A stretch of 64,000 nt of DNA from SZAS-103 sp038226665 (GCA_038226665.1 JBBRQI010000011.1:31085-95084), one strand, 5' to 3'; shown: positions 33,283 through 44,214, counted from the stretch's first letter. Notes: generated from the sequence alone by a model not told the origin. Numbers and translations are program-made.

Positions 33283-33980
33283 GTTGGGTGATCGTGCCTG
33301 CGGCGGGAACCGGCGCGCGTTTCGGTACGGATTTGCCAAAACAGTATCAATCGCTCGCTGGACGACCACTTGTCGCGCAGACGCTTTCGCGATTGCTCGC
33401 GCATCGCGATATCGAAGGCGCAATGGTCGCGCTCGCGCACGACGACGTGCATTGGCCGACGCTCGCGCTCGAATTCGACAAACCCTTGTCGACTTGCATC
33501 GGTGGCGCAGATCGCGCTGGTTCCGTGCTTGCCGCGCTGCATGCGCTGCCGGAAACGATCGCCGACGACACGCTCGTGCTGGTGCACGATGCCGCGCGCC
33601 CGTGCGTGCGCCTTGCTGACCTCGACCGGTTGATTGCTGCCGCGCAACGCAATCCGGTTGGTGCGTTATTGGCGACGCCGGTTCGCGACACGCTCAAGCG
33701 CGCCGATGCGCAGGCGTGCGTGATCGCGACCGAACCGCGCGAACGGTTCTGGCGTGCGCAGACGCCACAGGTGTTCCGCCGCGGCGTGCTGACGCACGCG
33801 CTCGAGCAGGCGCGCGCGGATCGTGTTGCGATTACAGACGAGGCGATGGCGATGGAACGACTCGGCCTGCAACCATTGCTGGTCGAGGGCAGCGAGGACA
33901 ACATCAAGGTCACGGTCGCCGCCGATCTCGCATTGGCAGAGATCATCCTTGCGACGCAGCGCAATGAGGAATCGACATGA
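33279..33980 (+). CDS. ispD: 2-C-methyl-D-erythritol 4-phosphate cytidylyltransferase
   Basis: This 233-residue protein has the nucleotidyltransferase motif VPAAGTGARFGTDLPKQY and 'VLVHDAARPCVRLADLDRL'. It makes CDP-ME in the non-mevalonate isoprenoid pathway. It is followed with a 4-base overlap by ispF; the two are separate genes here, not fused. Confidence 0.95.
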   Translation: MSWVIVPAAGTGARFGTDLPKQYQSLAGRPLVAQTLSRLLAHRDIEGAMVALAHDDVHWPTLALEFDKPLSTCIGGADRAGSVLAALHALPETIADDTLVLVHDAARPCVRLADLDRLIAAAQRNPVGALLATPVRDTLKRADAQACVIATEPRERFWRAQTPQVFRRGVLTHALEQARADRVAITDEAMAMERLGLQPLLVEGSEDNIKVTVAADLALAEIILATQRNEEST

Positions 33981-34465
33981 ATGGTGCAATCCGCATCGGC
34001 CAGGGCTTCGACGTGCATGCGATCGGCGAGGGCGATCACCTGATGCTCGGCGGCGTGCGCGTGCCGCACGCGCGCGGCGTGATCGCGCACTCGGATGGCG
34101 ACGTCGCGATCCATGCGCTGTGCGACGCGATCCTCGGCGCGCTCGCGCTCGGCGACATCGGCAGGCATTTCCCGCCCGACGATCCGAGGTGGCGCGATGC
34201 CGACAGCCGTACCTTCCTGCGCCACTGCACAGCGCTGGCGCGCGCGCGCGGATGGATCGTCGGCAACGCTGACATCACCATCATCGGCGAGCGCCCGAAG
34301 ATCGGCCCGCACGCGAATGCGATGCGCAACGTGCTGGCCGAAGACATGGTTGTCGATGCGGACGCAGTCTCGGTCAAGGCGACCACGACCGAACAACTCG
34401 GCTTCTGCGGTCGCGAGGAAGGGATCGCAGCGATGGCGGTCGTGTTGCTGCACGCAGTCAAGTGA
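33977..34465 (+). CDS. ispF: 2-C-methyl-D-erythritol 2,4-cyclodiphosphate synthase
   Basis: This 162-residue protein begins with GQGFDVHAI (metal ligands Asp and His). It contains HSDGDVAIHALCDAILGA and TTTEQLGFCGREEGIAAMA. It cyclises CDP-MEP to MEcPP. It overlaps ispD and truD by 4 bases each, indicating tight coupling. Confidence 0.95.
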   Translation: MNGAIRIGQGFDVHAIGEGDHLMLGGVRVPHARGVIAHSDGDVAIHALCDAILGALALGDIGRHFPPDDPRWRDADSRTFLRHCTALARARGWIVGNADITIIGERPKIGPHANAMRNVLAEDMVVDADAVSVKATTTEQLGFCGREEGIAAMAVVLLHAVK

Positions 34466-35556
34466 GCGACTCGCTGCCGTTTCCGTTTGGATCATCGGTA
34501 CTGACCGCGCGCATCCGCACCACGCCTGAAGATTTCTTCGTCGAGGAGTTGCCAGCGTTCGAGGCGAGCGGCGCAGGCGAGCACTTGCTGCTGACGATCG
34601 AGAAGCGCGGCATGAACACCGCGTTCGTCGCGAAACGCATCGCGGCCTGGGCCGGCGTCGCGGAAATGGCGGTCGGCTACGCCGGCATGAAGGATCGCCA
34701 CGCGCTGACGCGGCAGCGATTCAGCGTGCAATTGCCCGGACGCGAAGCGCCGGATATCGCGACGCTGGCATCGGAGGATTTGCACGTTCTCGCAGCGGAG
34801 CGCCACGCACGCAAGATGCAACGCGGTGCGTTGCACGGCAATCGTTTCGTGCTGCGCCTGCGCGAAGTGGTCGGAGATCGCATCGGGATCGAAGAGCGCC
34901 TGCGCACCTTGCAGTCGCAAGGATTTCCGAATTACTTCGGCGAACAACGCTTCGGTCGCGGCGGCGGCAACCTCGACGCCGCGCGAAGGATGTTTGCCGG
35001 CCAGAGGGTGAAACGCGAGCAACGCGGGATCTTGTTGTCCGCCGCGCGTTCGGAATTGTTCAACTGTGTGCTCGCCGCGCGCGTTGCCGATGGCAACTGG
35101 AATACGGGCCTGCCTGGCGATCTATGGATGCTGGATGGCACCCACAGCATCTTCGGTCCTGAATCGGACCCCGTGGCGCTCGCCGAGCGTGCTACCGCGC
35201 AGGACATCCATCCGACGGGCCCGATGTGGGGTCGCGGAGCCTTGCGCACAGATGCGGATTGCCGAGCGCTTGAGGATGCGGCGCTCGACTTCGCTGCCGA
35301 CATCCGCGCCGGCCTCGAACAGGCCGGCCTGAACCAGGAACGCCGCGCCCTGCGAATACCTGTGCGGTCGCTTGCATGGGAGTGGCACGACGTGTCCACG
35401 CTCGAAGTCGCGTTCGATCTGCCGCCTGGAAGTTACGCGACCAGCCTGTTGCGGACTCTCGGCGATGTCAAAGACGTGGCAGGCCCAACAGGCTCGCTGG
35501 TGCCGACAGACGGTACTTCCGGCACCTTGCATGCGGCACAGGACGGCGTAGATTGA
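34462..35556 (+). CDS. truD: tRNA pseudouridine(13) synthase
   Basis: This 364-residue protein has the catalytic segment YAGMKDRHALTRQRFSV, with the catalytic Asp in KDRHA, and NYFGEQRFGRGGGN. It modifies uridine 13 of tRNA-Glu. It starts inside the ispF stop (4-base overlap). Confidence 0.95.
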   Translation: MSDSLPFPFGSSVLTARIRTTPEDFFVEELPAFEASGAGEHLLLTIEKRGMNTAFVAKRIAAWAGVAEMAVGYAGMKDRHALTRQRFSVQLPGREAPDIATLASEDLHVLAAERHARKMQRGALHGNRFVLRLREVVGDRIGIEERLRTLQSQGFPNYFGEQRFGRGGGNLDAARRMFAGQRVKREQRGILLSAARSELFNCVLAARVADGNWNTGLPGDLWMLDGTHSIFGPESDPVALAERATAQDIHPTGPMWGRGALRTDADCRALEDAALDFAADIRAGLEQAGLNQERRALRIPVRSLAWEWHDVSTLEVAFDLPPGSYATSLLRTLGDVKDVAGPTGSLVPTDGTSGTLHAAQDGVD

Positions 35557-35607
35557 ATCCTGCGTCCATGCCGGGCGGCGTGGATGCGACTCCAATAGGA
35601 GAAGATC

Positions 35608-35838
35608 ATGAACGTCAAAATGGCTGCGGCAGCGATTCTTGCCTGTGGCGCGACAGCGCTCAGCGGTTGTGCGGGCATGCACAGCAAAGGGGATTCCAGC
35701 GCGTTGGCGCCAGCGACTGAAAACGACAGTCACGAAGTCGAGGACACGGCCTACGTCGCTGCAGTGGATCGGCGCGCGATTGAATCGGGCGTGCGTGTGG
35801 TCTGGGTGAATCCACCGAACAAGGCTCGTCACAACTGA
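35608..35838 (+). CDS. Small lipoprotein of unknown function
   Basis: This is a 76-residue protein with lipoprotein signal MNVKMAAAAILACGATALSG and lipobox LSGC (Cys21). AGGAG precedes the ATG at good distance. The mature part is acidic then basic with no recognised domain. It lies in the truD-to-surE interval where other genomes have different small genes. Confidence 0.65.
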   Translation: MNVKMAAAAILACGATALSGCAGMHSKGDSSALAPATENDSHEVEDTAYVAAVDRRAIESGVRVVWVNPPNKARHN

Positions 35839-35884
35839 CGGATTCAGGCGTCCGTAGCGAACCCTGAATCAGATGGGTGCTGGA

Positions 35885-36478
35885 TCAGTTGGATTTTGGG
35901 TTCGACCGGACGCGTCCGGCCAGCAATACCAGTACCGCGCCGGTTCCACCGTGCGCTGCTGGTGCTGATGCGTAAGCCAGCACGTCCGCGCGCTGGTTGA
36001 GCATGCGCTCAACCATTCCTTTCAACACCGGCCCCTGCGCAGAATGCATCCCCTTGCCGTGCACGATGCGTACGCAGTGATGCGCAGCATCGCGGGCTTC
36101 TGCGAGGAAGCGCCGCAACACCTCTTCTGCGGCGCGCTCACCCAATGCATGCAGGTCGATCTCGTCCTCGATCGCGAATTCGGCGCGCTTGAGCCGCCTT
36201 AGTATCTGCGGCGGTACATCGTCGCGACGATACGTCACCGTGTCGCCGAGCGCCTCGGCATGGCGGGCGGGATCGATGCGTCGCGATTCCGCCAGCGCTT
36301 CGCGCTCGTCGGCTTCGCGCATCGCCACCGTCGCCCGCGGCTTCGGCGCGCGTGGGACATTGGCGACTTCGGGCAGGCGCCGGACTTGCCCGATCGCTGC
36401 GCGGAATTCAGCCGCATCGTCCGCGGGTTCGGCATCGGGTAACGCATCGTCGAATCGCTTGCCGTTGCGGATGCGCAT
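35885..36478 (-). CDS. Smr/MutS2-domain protein
   Basis: This 197-residue protein has a C-terminal Smr domain with DLHALGERAAEEVLRRF and the HGKGMHS loop at about residues 140-146. Smr domains are nucleases or ribosome-collision factors; the E. coli relative SmrB cuts mRNA at collided ribosomes. The N-terminal half is charged and helical. It is divergent from surE. Confidence 0.85.
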   Translation of the reverse strand: MRIRNGKRFDDALPDAEPADDAAEFRAAIGQVRRLPEVANVPRAPKPRATVAMREADEREALAESRRIDPARHAEALGDTVTYRRDDVPPQILRRLKRAEFAIEDEIDLHALGERAAEEVLRRFLAEARDAAHHCVRIVHGKGMHSAQGPVLKGMVERMLNQRADVLAYASAPAAHGGTGAVLVLLAGRVRSNPKSN

Positions 36479-36650
36479 CGTGTGAGGCTAGCCGGTCGCC
36501 CCTGAACCGTCGAGCCATGCGCCGTGCCGCGGTCCACGCGTCGATGCGATCCGAGGCGCAGGCAGGCGCCTGAATGGCCGCGTCGCCGTGGCACAATAAC
36601 GCCACCGGAATCGCCGCGTCGCGGCTTACGGTTCGATCTCCAGGGGCTGC

Positions 36651-37436
36651 ATGCGCGTATTGGTGAGCAACGACGATGGCGTGGATGCGCCGGGTATCCG
36701 CATTCTGGCGGCGGGCCTGCGCGAGGCCGGTCATGAGGTGTGGGTCGTCGCGCCGGATCGCGACCGTTCGGGCGCGAGCAATTCGCTGACCCTCGACCAG
36801 CCGATCCGCGTCGCCCGCGTCGATGCATTCACTTGGCGCGTGTACGGCACGCCGACCGATTGCGTGCACGTCGCGCTCGCAGGTTTGCTCGACCATGAAC
36901 CCGACATCGTCGTGTCCGGCATCAACAACTCGGCGAACCTCGGCGACGACGTGATTTATTCGGGCACCGTCGCCGCTGCAATGGAAGGCCGTTTCCTCGG
37001 CCGACCCGCAATCGCGGTGTCGTGCGCGACCCGCGACCACGCCACGGGTGCGCAACATTTCGAAACCGCCGCGCGCGCTGCGGTCGAGATTACTTCACGG
37101 CTGTTGATTGATCCGCTGCCCGCCGACACCATCCTCAACGTCAACGTGCCCGATTGCGAATGGAAGGATCTGGCCGGTTTCGAAGTCTCCCGCCTCGGCC
37201 AGCGCCATCGTGCCGAGCCGTGCATCCAGCAGACCGATCCGCGCGGCCGTCCGATCTGGTGGATCGGGCCGCCTGGCGCCGAACAGGACGCAGGGCCCGG
37301 CACCGATTTCCATGCGGTGCGCACGGGTCACGTCGCGATCACCCCGATCCAGGTCGACCTCACGCGTTACAAGGCGCTGGAGAAGGTCGCGAGCTGGGTC
37401 GGCGCGCTCGGCGAAGCGTTGCGGCAACGCGCATGA
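36651..37436 (+). CDS. surE: 5'/3'-nucleotidase SurE
   Basis: This 261-residue protein begins MRVLVSNDDGVDAPGI with the metal-binding Asp-Asp pair and has SGINNSANLGDDVIYSGTV. It hydrolyses nucleoside monophosphates in the cytosol. It overlaps pcm by 4 bases (ATGA), the standard surE-pcm pair. Confidence 0.95.
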   Translation: MRVLVSNDDGVDAPGIRILAAGLREAGHEVWVVAPDRDRSGASNSLTLDQPIRVARVDAFTWRVYGTPTDCVHVALAGLLDHEPDIVVSGINNSANLGDDVIYSGTVAAAMEGRFLGRPAIAVSCATRDHATGAQHFETAARAAVEITSRLLIDPLPADTILNVNVPDCEWKDLAGFEVSRLGQRHRAEPCIQQTDPRGRPIWWIGPPGAEQDAGPGTDFHAVRTGHVAITPIQVDLTRYKALEKVASWVGALGEALRQRA

Positions 37437-38125
37437 CGCCGTTGTTCCGCCAGCGTCCGGAAACCCAGGGGCAGGGCATGACCTCGCAACGCGCGCGCGA
37501 TCGCCTGCTCGAGCGCCTGCGCGCCGACGGCATCCGCGACGAACGCGTGCTGACCGCGATGCGCCAGGTGCCGCGGCATCTGTTCATCGATGAAGCGCTT
37601 GCAAGTCGCGCCTATGAAGACACCGCGCTGCCGATCGGCAAGAGTCAGACGATTTCGCAGCCGTGGGTCGTCGCGCGGATGACAGAAGCCCTGCTCGAAA
37701 CCTCTACGCCCGATGCGCGCGCACCGAAACGCGTGCTCGAGATCGGCACCGGTTCGGGATATCAGGCTGCCGTGTTGTCATTGCTGGTGGACGAGGTGTA
37801 CACGGTCGAGCGCATCGACGAATTGCTGCGCGTCGCACGCAAACGTTTTCGCACGCTCGGTTTCGCGAACATCCGCACGCGCCACGACGATGGCCGCGCG
37901 GGCTGGGCCGAGCACGCGCCGTTCGACGCGATCATCGTCACCGCAGCGGGTGCGATGGTCGAGCCGGCGCTGCTTGCGCAACTGCATCCGCAGGGCGTTC
38001 TGGTCGCACCGGTCGGCGGCACCACCGCGCAGTCGTTGCAACGCTGGCGCAACACGGGCGACGGCTGGCAATCCGAGGCATTGGAAAACGTGGTGTTCGT
38101 TCCGTTGCTGCCGGGCGTTGTTTGA
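37433..38125 (+). CDS. pcm: Protein-L-isoaspartate O-methyltransferase
   Basis: The ATG at 37433 gives 230 residues. The motif I segment is RVLEIGTGSGYQAAVL; PIGKSQTISQPWVVARM is the family substrate loop. It repairs isoaspartyl residues using SAM. A second ATG at 37478 would shorten the N-terminus by 15 residues. Confidence 0.94.
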   Translation: MTPLFRQRPETQGQGMTSQRARDRLLERLRADGIRDERVLTAMRQVPRHLFIDEALASRAYEDTALPIGKSQTISQPWVVARMTEALLETSTPDARAPKRVLEIGTGSGYQAAVLSLLVDEVYTVERIDELLRVARKRFRTLGFANIRTRHDDGRAGWAEHAPFDAIIVTAAGAMVEPALLAQLHPQGVLVAPVGGTTAQSLQRWRNTGDGWQSEALENVVFVPLLPGVV

Positions 38126-38171
38126 TGGTCAGTCGCCAGTGAGGATTCCATCGATCCGCATTTTCGGTCCC

Positions 38172-38747
38172 ATGTACGCACGCGCACTGCGCTGGGCCGC
38201 GCATCCGAAAGCGGCATGGTTCCTGTTTTTCCTCTCGCTCGCCGAAGCGGTGTTCTTCCCGGTAGCGCCCGAGGTAATGCTCGCGCCGATGGCGCTGGCG
38301 AATCGGGATCGTGCGCTGCGTTATGCGGCGATTTCGCTGGGCGGCTCGATCATCGGCATGACGATCGGCTACGCCCTCGGCTATTACGCGATCGATGCAC
38401 TGATGCCGTTGTTGCAGCGGTTGGGATATGCCGCGCATTTCGCCGAAATCAAACAGCAGGCGGCCGCACACGGATTCTGGCTGCTGCTGATTGCCGGTTT
38501 CACGCCGGTACCATTCAAGATTTTCACGCTCGCATCCGGCGCGGTTGCGATGCCACTGCTGCCCTTCTATGCCGGCGCGATCATCGGCCGCGGCAAGCGC
38601 GTGTTCCTGGTTGCGGGCGCGATCAAGCTCGGCGGTGCGCGTGCCGAGGCCGCATTGCGGCGCTGGATCGAACCGGTCGGCTGGATCGCATTGCTACTAT
38701 TCCTCGCATTGATCGGCTGGCTGGCCTGGAGAGGGATGCACGGATGA
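38172..38747 (+). CDS. yqaA: YqaA/DedA-like membrane protein
   Basis: This 191-residue protein has about 5 membrane segments and the motif 'GFTPVPFKIFTLASGAVAMP' typical of YqaA (SNARE-associated/DedA group). The family acts as lipid or membrane-potential-related transporter; precise function is unsettled. It lies between pcm and nlpD, as in other Xanthomonadales. A GTG near 38141 could extend the start. Confidence 0.85.
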   Translation: MYARALRWAAHPKAAWFLFFLSLAEAVFFPVAPEVMLAPMALANRDRALRYAAISLGGSIIGMTIGYALGYYAIDALMPLLQRLGYAAHFAEIKQQAAAHGFWLLLIAGFTPVPFKIFTLASGAVAMPLLPFYAGAIIGRGKRVFLVAGAIKLGGARAEAALRRWIEPVGWIALLLFLALIGWLAWRGMHG

Positions 38748-39868
38748 TGCTTTTGCCACAACGCTTGGCTCACCATGCGCGCTGGTCGTTGTTGACCGCA
38801 CTCGTGGTGTTGCTCGGCGCCTGCGGCGAAGCGCATGTCGTGCAGCGCGAGCCGGACTATCGTGCGCCCACGCATGCGGTGCCTGCGCCGCGTCACGCCG
38901 GTGTCGGCGAAATCGAAATCGTCCGCGGCGACACGCTGTACGGCGTCGCGTTCCGCAACGGCATGGATTTCCGTGAGCTCGCCGCGATCAACGGCATCGA
39001 AGCGCCGTACACGATCTATGTCGGGCAGATCTTGAAACTGCGTGGCGAGCATGCGCGCGTGCCGACACCGGCCAGGCCGGTCGTGCAGGCGCCGTCGCAC
39101 CCGGTACGTGTCGTGCCGTCACCGATGCCCACACCGGCACAGCATCCGACGCCGCGTTCGCCGCCCGCTGCAAGCACGGCAGCCAGTGCGGCATTGCCGC
39201 CGGTTCCGACGCCGTTCGAATCGGTGCCGCCTGAACTGACACCGCGGAATGTTGCGCAGACTGCTTCGCCGACGCCGCTTGCACCTACGGCAACGCAGCC
39301 CGCGCCGATGCAACCTGTTCCGACCTCGCCTGTTCGAACGCCGCCAACTCAGACGCATGTGGATCCGGTTTCGCCGCCAATTTCCGTGCAACCTGCTGCA
39401 ACGCCTCCGCTACCTGTGCAACACATCGCGCCTGCGCCGCCCATGGTGCAGACGCCATCGGCCGCGATCATTCCTGCGGATGTCGCGACTGTGGGCGGCG
39501 TCCACTGGCGCTGGCCCGCGAAAGGCGCGCTGCTCGACCGCTTCATGGCTGGCGATGCGACCAGGCAGGGCATCGACATCGCCGGCAACGCGGGCGAGCC
39601 AGTGCTTGCAGCGAGCGATGGCGTCGTGGTGTATTCGGGTTCGGGCCTGGTCGGCTACGGCGAGCTGATCATCATCAAGCACTCCGACGAATGGCTGTCG
39701 GCCTACGGCCACAACCGCAAGCGCCTCGTGCAGGAAGGCCAGCGCGTGAAAGGCGGCCAGCCGATTGCCGAGATGGGCAGTTCCGGTGCACCGCGCGACG
39801 AGTTGCATTTCGAGATCCGCCGCAACGGCAGGCCGGTGGATCCGCAGCAGTATTTGCCTGCGCGCTGA
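38744..39868 (+). CDS. nlpD: Murein hydrolase activator NlpD
   Basis: This 374-residue protein starts MMLLPQ. It has a lipoprotein signal with lipobox LLGAC, a LysM domain (EIVRGDTLYGVAFRNGMDF...YVGQILKLR, about residues 60-105) and a Pro/Ala/Thr-rich linker of about 130 residues. A C-terminal LytM/M23 domain follows (RQGIDIAGNAGEPVLAASDG...YGHN...LHFEIRRNG). The zinc ligands are degenerate, as in NlpD, which activates AmiC rather than cutting murein. rpoS usually follows nlpD in this gene block, but here a DUF1801 gene follows. Confidence 0.92.
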   Translation: MMLLPQRLAHHARWSLLTALVVLLGACGEAHVVQREPDYRAPTHAVPAPRHAGVGEIEIVRGDTLYGVAFRNGMDFRELAAINGIEAPYTIYVGQILKLRGEHARVPTPARPVVQAPSHPVRVVPSPMPTPAQHPTPRSPPAASTAASAALPPVPTPFESVPPELTPRNVAQTASPTPLAPTATQPAPMQPVPTSPVRTPPTQTHVDPVSPPISVQPAATPPLPVQHIAPAPPMVQTPSAAIIPADVATVGGVHWRWPAKGALLDRFMAGDATRQGIDIAGNAGEPVLAASDGVVVYSGSGLVGYGELIIIKHSDEWLSAYGHNRKRLVQEGQRVKGGQPIAEMGSSGAPRDELHFEIRRNGRPVDPQQYLPAR

Positions 39869-39904
39869 GTCACGACCCGCACATCATTTCCAGGGAGCCT
39901 AGTG

Positions 39905-40321
39905 ATGGCGAAGGCAAACAAGACGACCCAGACCGACGCAAGCGTCGAGGCTTACTTCGCTGCGATTCCCGAACCATCACGCCGCACGGATTGCGAGGCG
40001 CTTGCGGGTCTGATGCAGAAAGCGACGGGCGAGCCGGCGAAGATGTGGGGCACGGCCATCGTCGGATTCGGCAGCATCCACTACCAATACGAGAGCGGAC
40101 GCGAAGGCGATACCTGCCTGATCGGCTTCGCATCGCGCAAAGACGCGATGGCGCTCTACATCGGCCTTGGCGCTGGCCTCGCGGCGCATGCGACGAATCT
40201 TGCCAGGCTCGGCAAACACAAGACCGGCAAGGGCTGCCTATACATCCAGCGGATGGAGGATGTGGATCAGAAAGTACTGATGGCGCTGCTGAAAACGAGC
40301 GTGGCTGCGAAACGATCCTGA
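39905..40321 (+). CDS. DUF1801 domain protein
   Basis: This 138-residue protein (ATG 39905) matches the DUF1801 pattern: VEAYFAAIPEPSRRTDCEAL, PAKMWGTAIVGFGSIHYQYE and LGKHKTGKGCLYIQRMEDVD. Function unknown; some relatives are linked to iron-sulfur or stress roles without proof. It occupies the slot after nlpD. Confidence 0.85.
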   Translation: MAKANKTTQTDASVEAYFAAIPEPSRRTDCEALAGLMQKATGEPAKMWGTAIVGFGSIHYQYESGREGDTCLIGFASRKDAMALYIGLGAGLAAHATNLARLGKHKTGKGCLYIQRMEDVDQKVLMALLKTSVAAKRS

Positions 40322-40360
40322 AGTGCGTCCGGTGTCGCAGGAAAGCGGAAGCGCGCCGTG

Positions 40361-40732
40361 TCAGCCCAGCAGGAACGCCGCAACCACGCGCCGTCCTTCG
40401 CTCGCCAGCACGCTGAAGGTGCGCGCAGCGGCGGCATTGGTCATCACCTCGATGCCGACGCCGCGACGCAGGCAGGTCACCATCACGATCGCGGCGGGAA
40501 AGCGCTGGTGGTTTCCGACCCCGAGCAGGATCACTTCCGGATTCAGCGACAACGGGCCGGACAGGTCATCGGGTTGCAGCGCGTCGATATCGCGCGGCGA
40601 CCAGTCTTCATGCAGGGATTCGGGCGACAGATAAAAGCTTGCCGTCAGCGCACGATCGTTGACCACAATCGCGGCGTCGCTGACCGAACGTACGGCGAAT
40701 GGATGTTCCAACGGTTGCAGGATGAACGACAC
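40361..40732 (-). CDS. Mth938/NDUFAF3-like (DUF498) protein
   Basis: This 123-residue protein has LNPEVILLGVGNHQRFPAAI and GIEVMTNAAAARTFSVLASEGR, the conserved region of the Mth938-like family, related to a mitochondrial complex I assembly factor. Function in bacteria is not established. It lies 6 bases downstream of yhbY on the same strand. Confidence 0.85.
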   Translation of the reverse strand: MSFILQPLEHPFAVRSVSDAAIVVNDRALTASFYLSPESLHEDWSPRDIDALQPDDLSGPLSLNPEVILLGVGNHQRFPAAIVMVTCLRRGVGIEVMTNAAAARTFSVLASEGRRVVAAFLLG

Positions 40733-40738
40733 GTTTGC

Positions 40739-41146
40739 CTAGCGCGGCAGCACGATGCCCGGATTCTTGCGGCGCGGGCGGAACAACGTCGCGACATTGC
40801 CGACGCGCTGGATCAACGCGACATCGGCGCCTTTCACGATCGCGGCGACCCAGGCATCGCGCTCGTCACGGTCTTCGGCGGCGATTTTCACCTTGATCAG
40901 TTCGTGGTGTTCCAGCGCACCGCTGAGTTCGGTCAGGAGCGCAGGCGTCACGCCCTTCGCACCGACAAGGATCACCGGCTTGAGGTTGTGCGCGAGGGTG
41001 CGCAGGTAGCGCTTCTGGGCTGTGGCGAGCACGATGAGCGAGGGATCGCGTCTGGTCGATGCCTTTTCCGCATCGGTTGCGAGAGCGGACGCCCGGCGGG
41101 GAGTGGCCGGGGCGGACGGTTTGCGAGTGGCAGGCGATCGCGCCAT
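40739..41146 (-). CDS. yhbY: CRM-domain RNA-binding protein YhbY
   Basis: The ATG at 41146 gives 135 residues. The CRM domain (LKPVILVGAKGVTPALLTEL...HELIKVKI) includes the GxxG-like loop and the C-terminal VGNVATLFRP. It binds pre-50S ribosomal particles. The first 45 residues are basic, longer than in E. coli YhbY. It is divergent from rlmE. Confidence 0.9.
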   Translation of the reverse strand: MARSPATRKPSAPATPRRASALATDAEKASTRRDPSLIVLATAQKRYLRTLAHNLKPVILVGAKGVTPALLTELSGALEHHELIKVKIAAEDRDERDAWVAAIVKGADVALIQRVGNVATLFRPRRKNPGIVLPR

Positions 41147-41216
41147 GAATGGCAACATCCAGGGGATGAAGGGCCGAAAGGGTATCATGCGGGCCGTCTT
41201 TACACGGTTCGTTGCA

Positions 41217-41310
41217 CAGGATGTGCGAATGTCGCGAGCGGCCGCTAACGGCGTCCTGCCTTCAGCGGCACTCGTGCATCCATGCACATCGCAGGATGCG
41301 CAGCAGGGCC
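41217..41310. repeat. REP-like palindromic element between yhbY and rlmE
   Basis: GGATGTGCGAATGTCGC and GCGGCACTCGTGCATCC are imperfect inverted repeats, followed by GTGCATCCATGCAC and GGATGCGCAGCAGGG. The same building blocks recur at 44155-44203. It lies in the divergent yhbY/rlmE promoter region. Confidence 0.65.
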
Positions 41311-41326
41311 GATAACGAGCAAATCA

Positions 41327-41968
41327 ATGGCACGCAGCAAAAGCAGCGCCGACTGGCTTCGCGAGCATTTCGCCGACCCCTTCGTGAAGAAGGCGCAGGC
41401 GGAAGGCATGCGTTCGCGCGCCGCGTACAAGCTGGAGGAGCTGCTGGCGCGCGATCGGTTGCTGAAGCCGGGCATGGTCGTCGTGGATCTCGGCGCGGCA
41501 CCCGGTGGCTGGTCGCAGGTCGCGCGACGGATGCTGGGCGGCCTCAATCAGGCCAATCCGGGAACAGTCATCGCGCTGGACATCCTACCGATGCCGCCGA
41601 TCGCCGGGGTCGACTTCATCCTGGGCGATTTCCGCGAAGATGAAGCGCTGGCGCGACTGGAAGCAGTGCTGGCGGGGCGCAAGGTGGACCTTGTGCTTTC
41701 CGACATGGCCCCCAACATGAGTGGCATGGACACCGTTGATTTGCCGCGCTCGATGCAACTGGCCGACTTGGCACGTGAATTCGCCGACTCGCATCTCAAA
41801 TCGGACGGTGCGTTCCTGACCAAACTGTTCATGGGCGAGGGTTTCGATGCCTATGTCCAGGATCTGAAACGGCATTATGTGAGGGTGGTGATGCGCAAGC
41901 CGGAAGCCTCGCGCAAGCGCTCGACCGAGGTGTACGCGCTTGCGGTCGGGAAGAAGACTAAACTGTGA
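41327..41968 (+). CDS. rlmE: 23S rRNA (uridine-2'-O-)-methyltransferase
   Basis: The ATG at 41327 gives 213 residues beginning MARSKSSADWLREHFADPF. Motif I is DLGAAPGGWSQVA; the catalytic K-D-K-E set includes DMAPN and 'TKLFMGEGFD'. It methylates U2552 of 23S rRNA. It precedes ftsH, as in many gammaproteobacteria. Confidence 0.95.
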   Translation: MARSKSSADWLREHFADPFVKKAQAEGMRSRAAYKLEELLARDRLLKPGMVVVDLGAAPGGWSQVARRMLGGLNQANPGTVIALDILPMPPIAGVDFILGDFREDEALARLEAVLAGRKVDLVLSDMAPNMSGMDTVDLPRSMQLADLAREFADSHLKSDGAFLTKLFMGEGFDAYVQDLKRHYVRVVMRKPEASRKRSTEVYALAVGKKTKL

Positions 41969-42007
41969 ATGCTGCCCTCTATCCGGACGCATGCCTTTGT
42001 TGAAAGT

Positions 42008-42131
42008 CCGTACAAGGATGTACGGTTGTGATACCCGGGTGCCGTATTGATCCGACACATCGTGGAAAAGTTGCTATCGATGTGCGCAGGACGCGCACAG
42101 CAATAAATCGCAGGACGCGCACAGGAATAAA
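42008..42131 (+). promoter_or_regulatory. Structured ftsH leader: hairpin plus 22-bp direct repeats
   Basis: CCGTACA (42008-42014) pairs with TGTACGG (42019-42025). Two copies of GCAGGACGCGCACAG(C/G)AATAAA lie at 42086-42107 and 42110-42131, and the first overlaps the stem GTGCGC...GCGCAC. The second copy ends 3 bases before the ftsH ATG, so the repeat covers the ribosome-binding region. Control of ftsH translation or stability is inferred. No consensus heat-shock promoter was found. Confidence 0.5.
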
Positions 42132-42134
42132 AAC

Positions 42135-44054
<1,920 letters not shown>

Positions 44055-44125
44055 TCATGCACGTCGACCGCGCACGTCGATCAGGCATTTCGATCGCGCT
44101 TCGCTTGCCAGCAACAACCCGAAAG

Positions 44126-44150
44126 GCCAGAGTTCGCTCTGGCTTTTTTT
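44126..44150 (+). terminator. Rho-independent terminator after ftsH
   Basis: GCCAGAG-TTCG-CTCTGGC is followed by seven Ts at 44144-44150. It ends ftsH transcription, so the folP unit begins after it. Confidence 0.93.
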
Positions 44151-44154
44151 GATG

Positions 44155-44203
44155 TGCATGGACGCACGAATGCCGCGAGCGCATGGATGCGCAGGAGCGG
44201 CCA
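44155..44203. repeat. REP-like palindromic element after ftsH
   Basis: The element contains GGACGCACGAATGCCGC followed by GAGCGCATGGATGCGCAGG and resembles the repeat at 41217-41310. It lies in the ftsH-folP gap between the terminator and the small membrane protein start. Confidence 0.6.
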
Positions 44204-44214
44204 AGGACAATACG

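Noticed and set aside
41969..42134. Sigma-32 heat-shock promoter before ftsH
   Set aside because: A TTGAAA-like box exists near 41999 but no matching -10 element at the right spacing.
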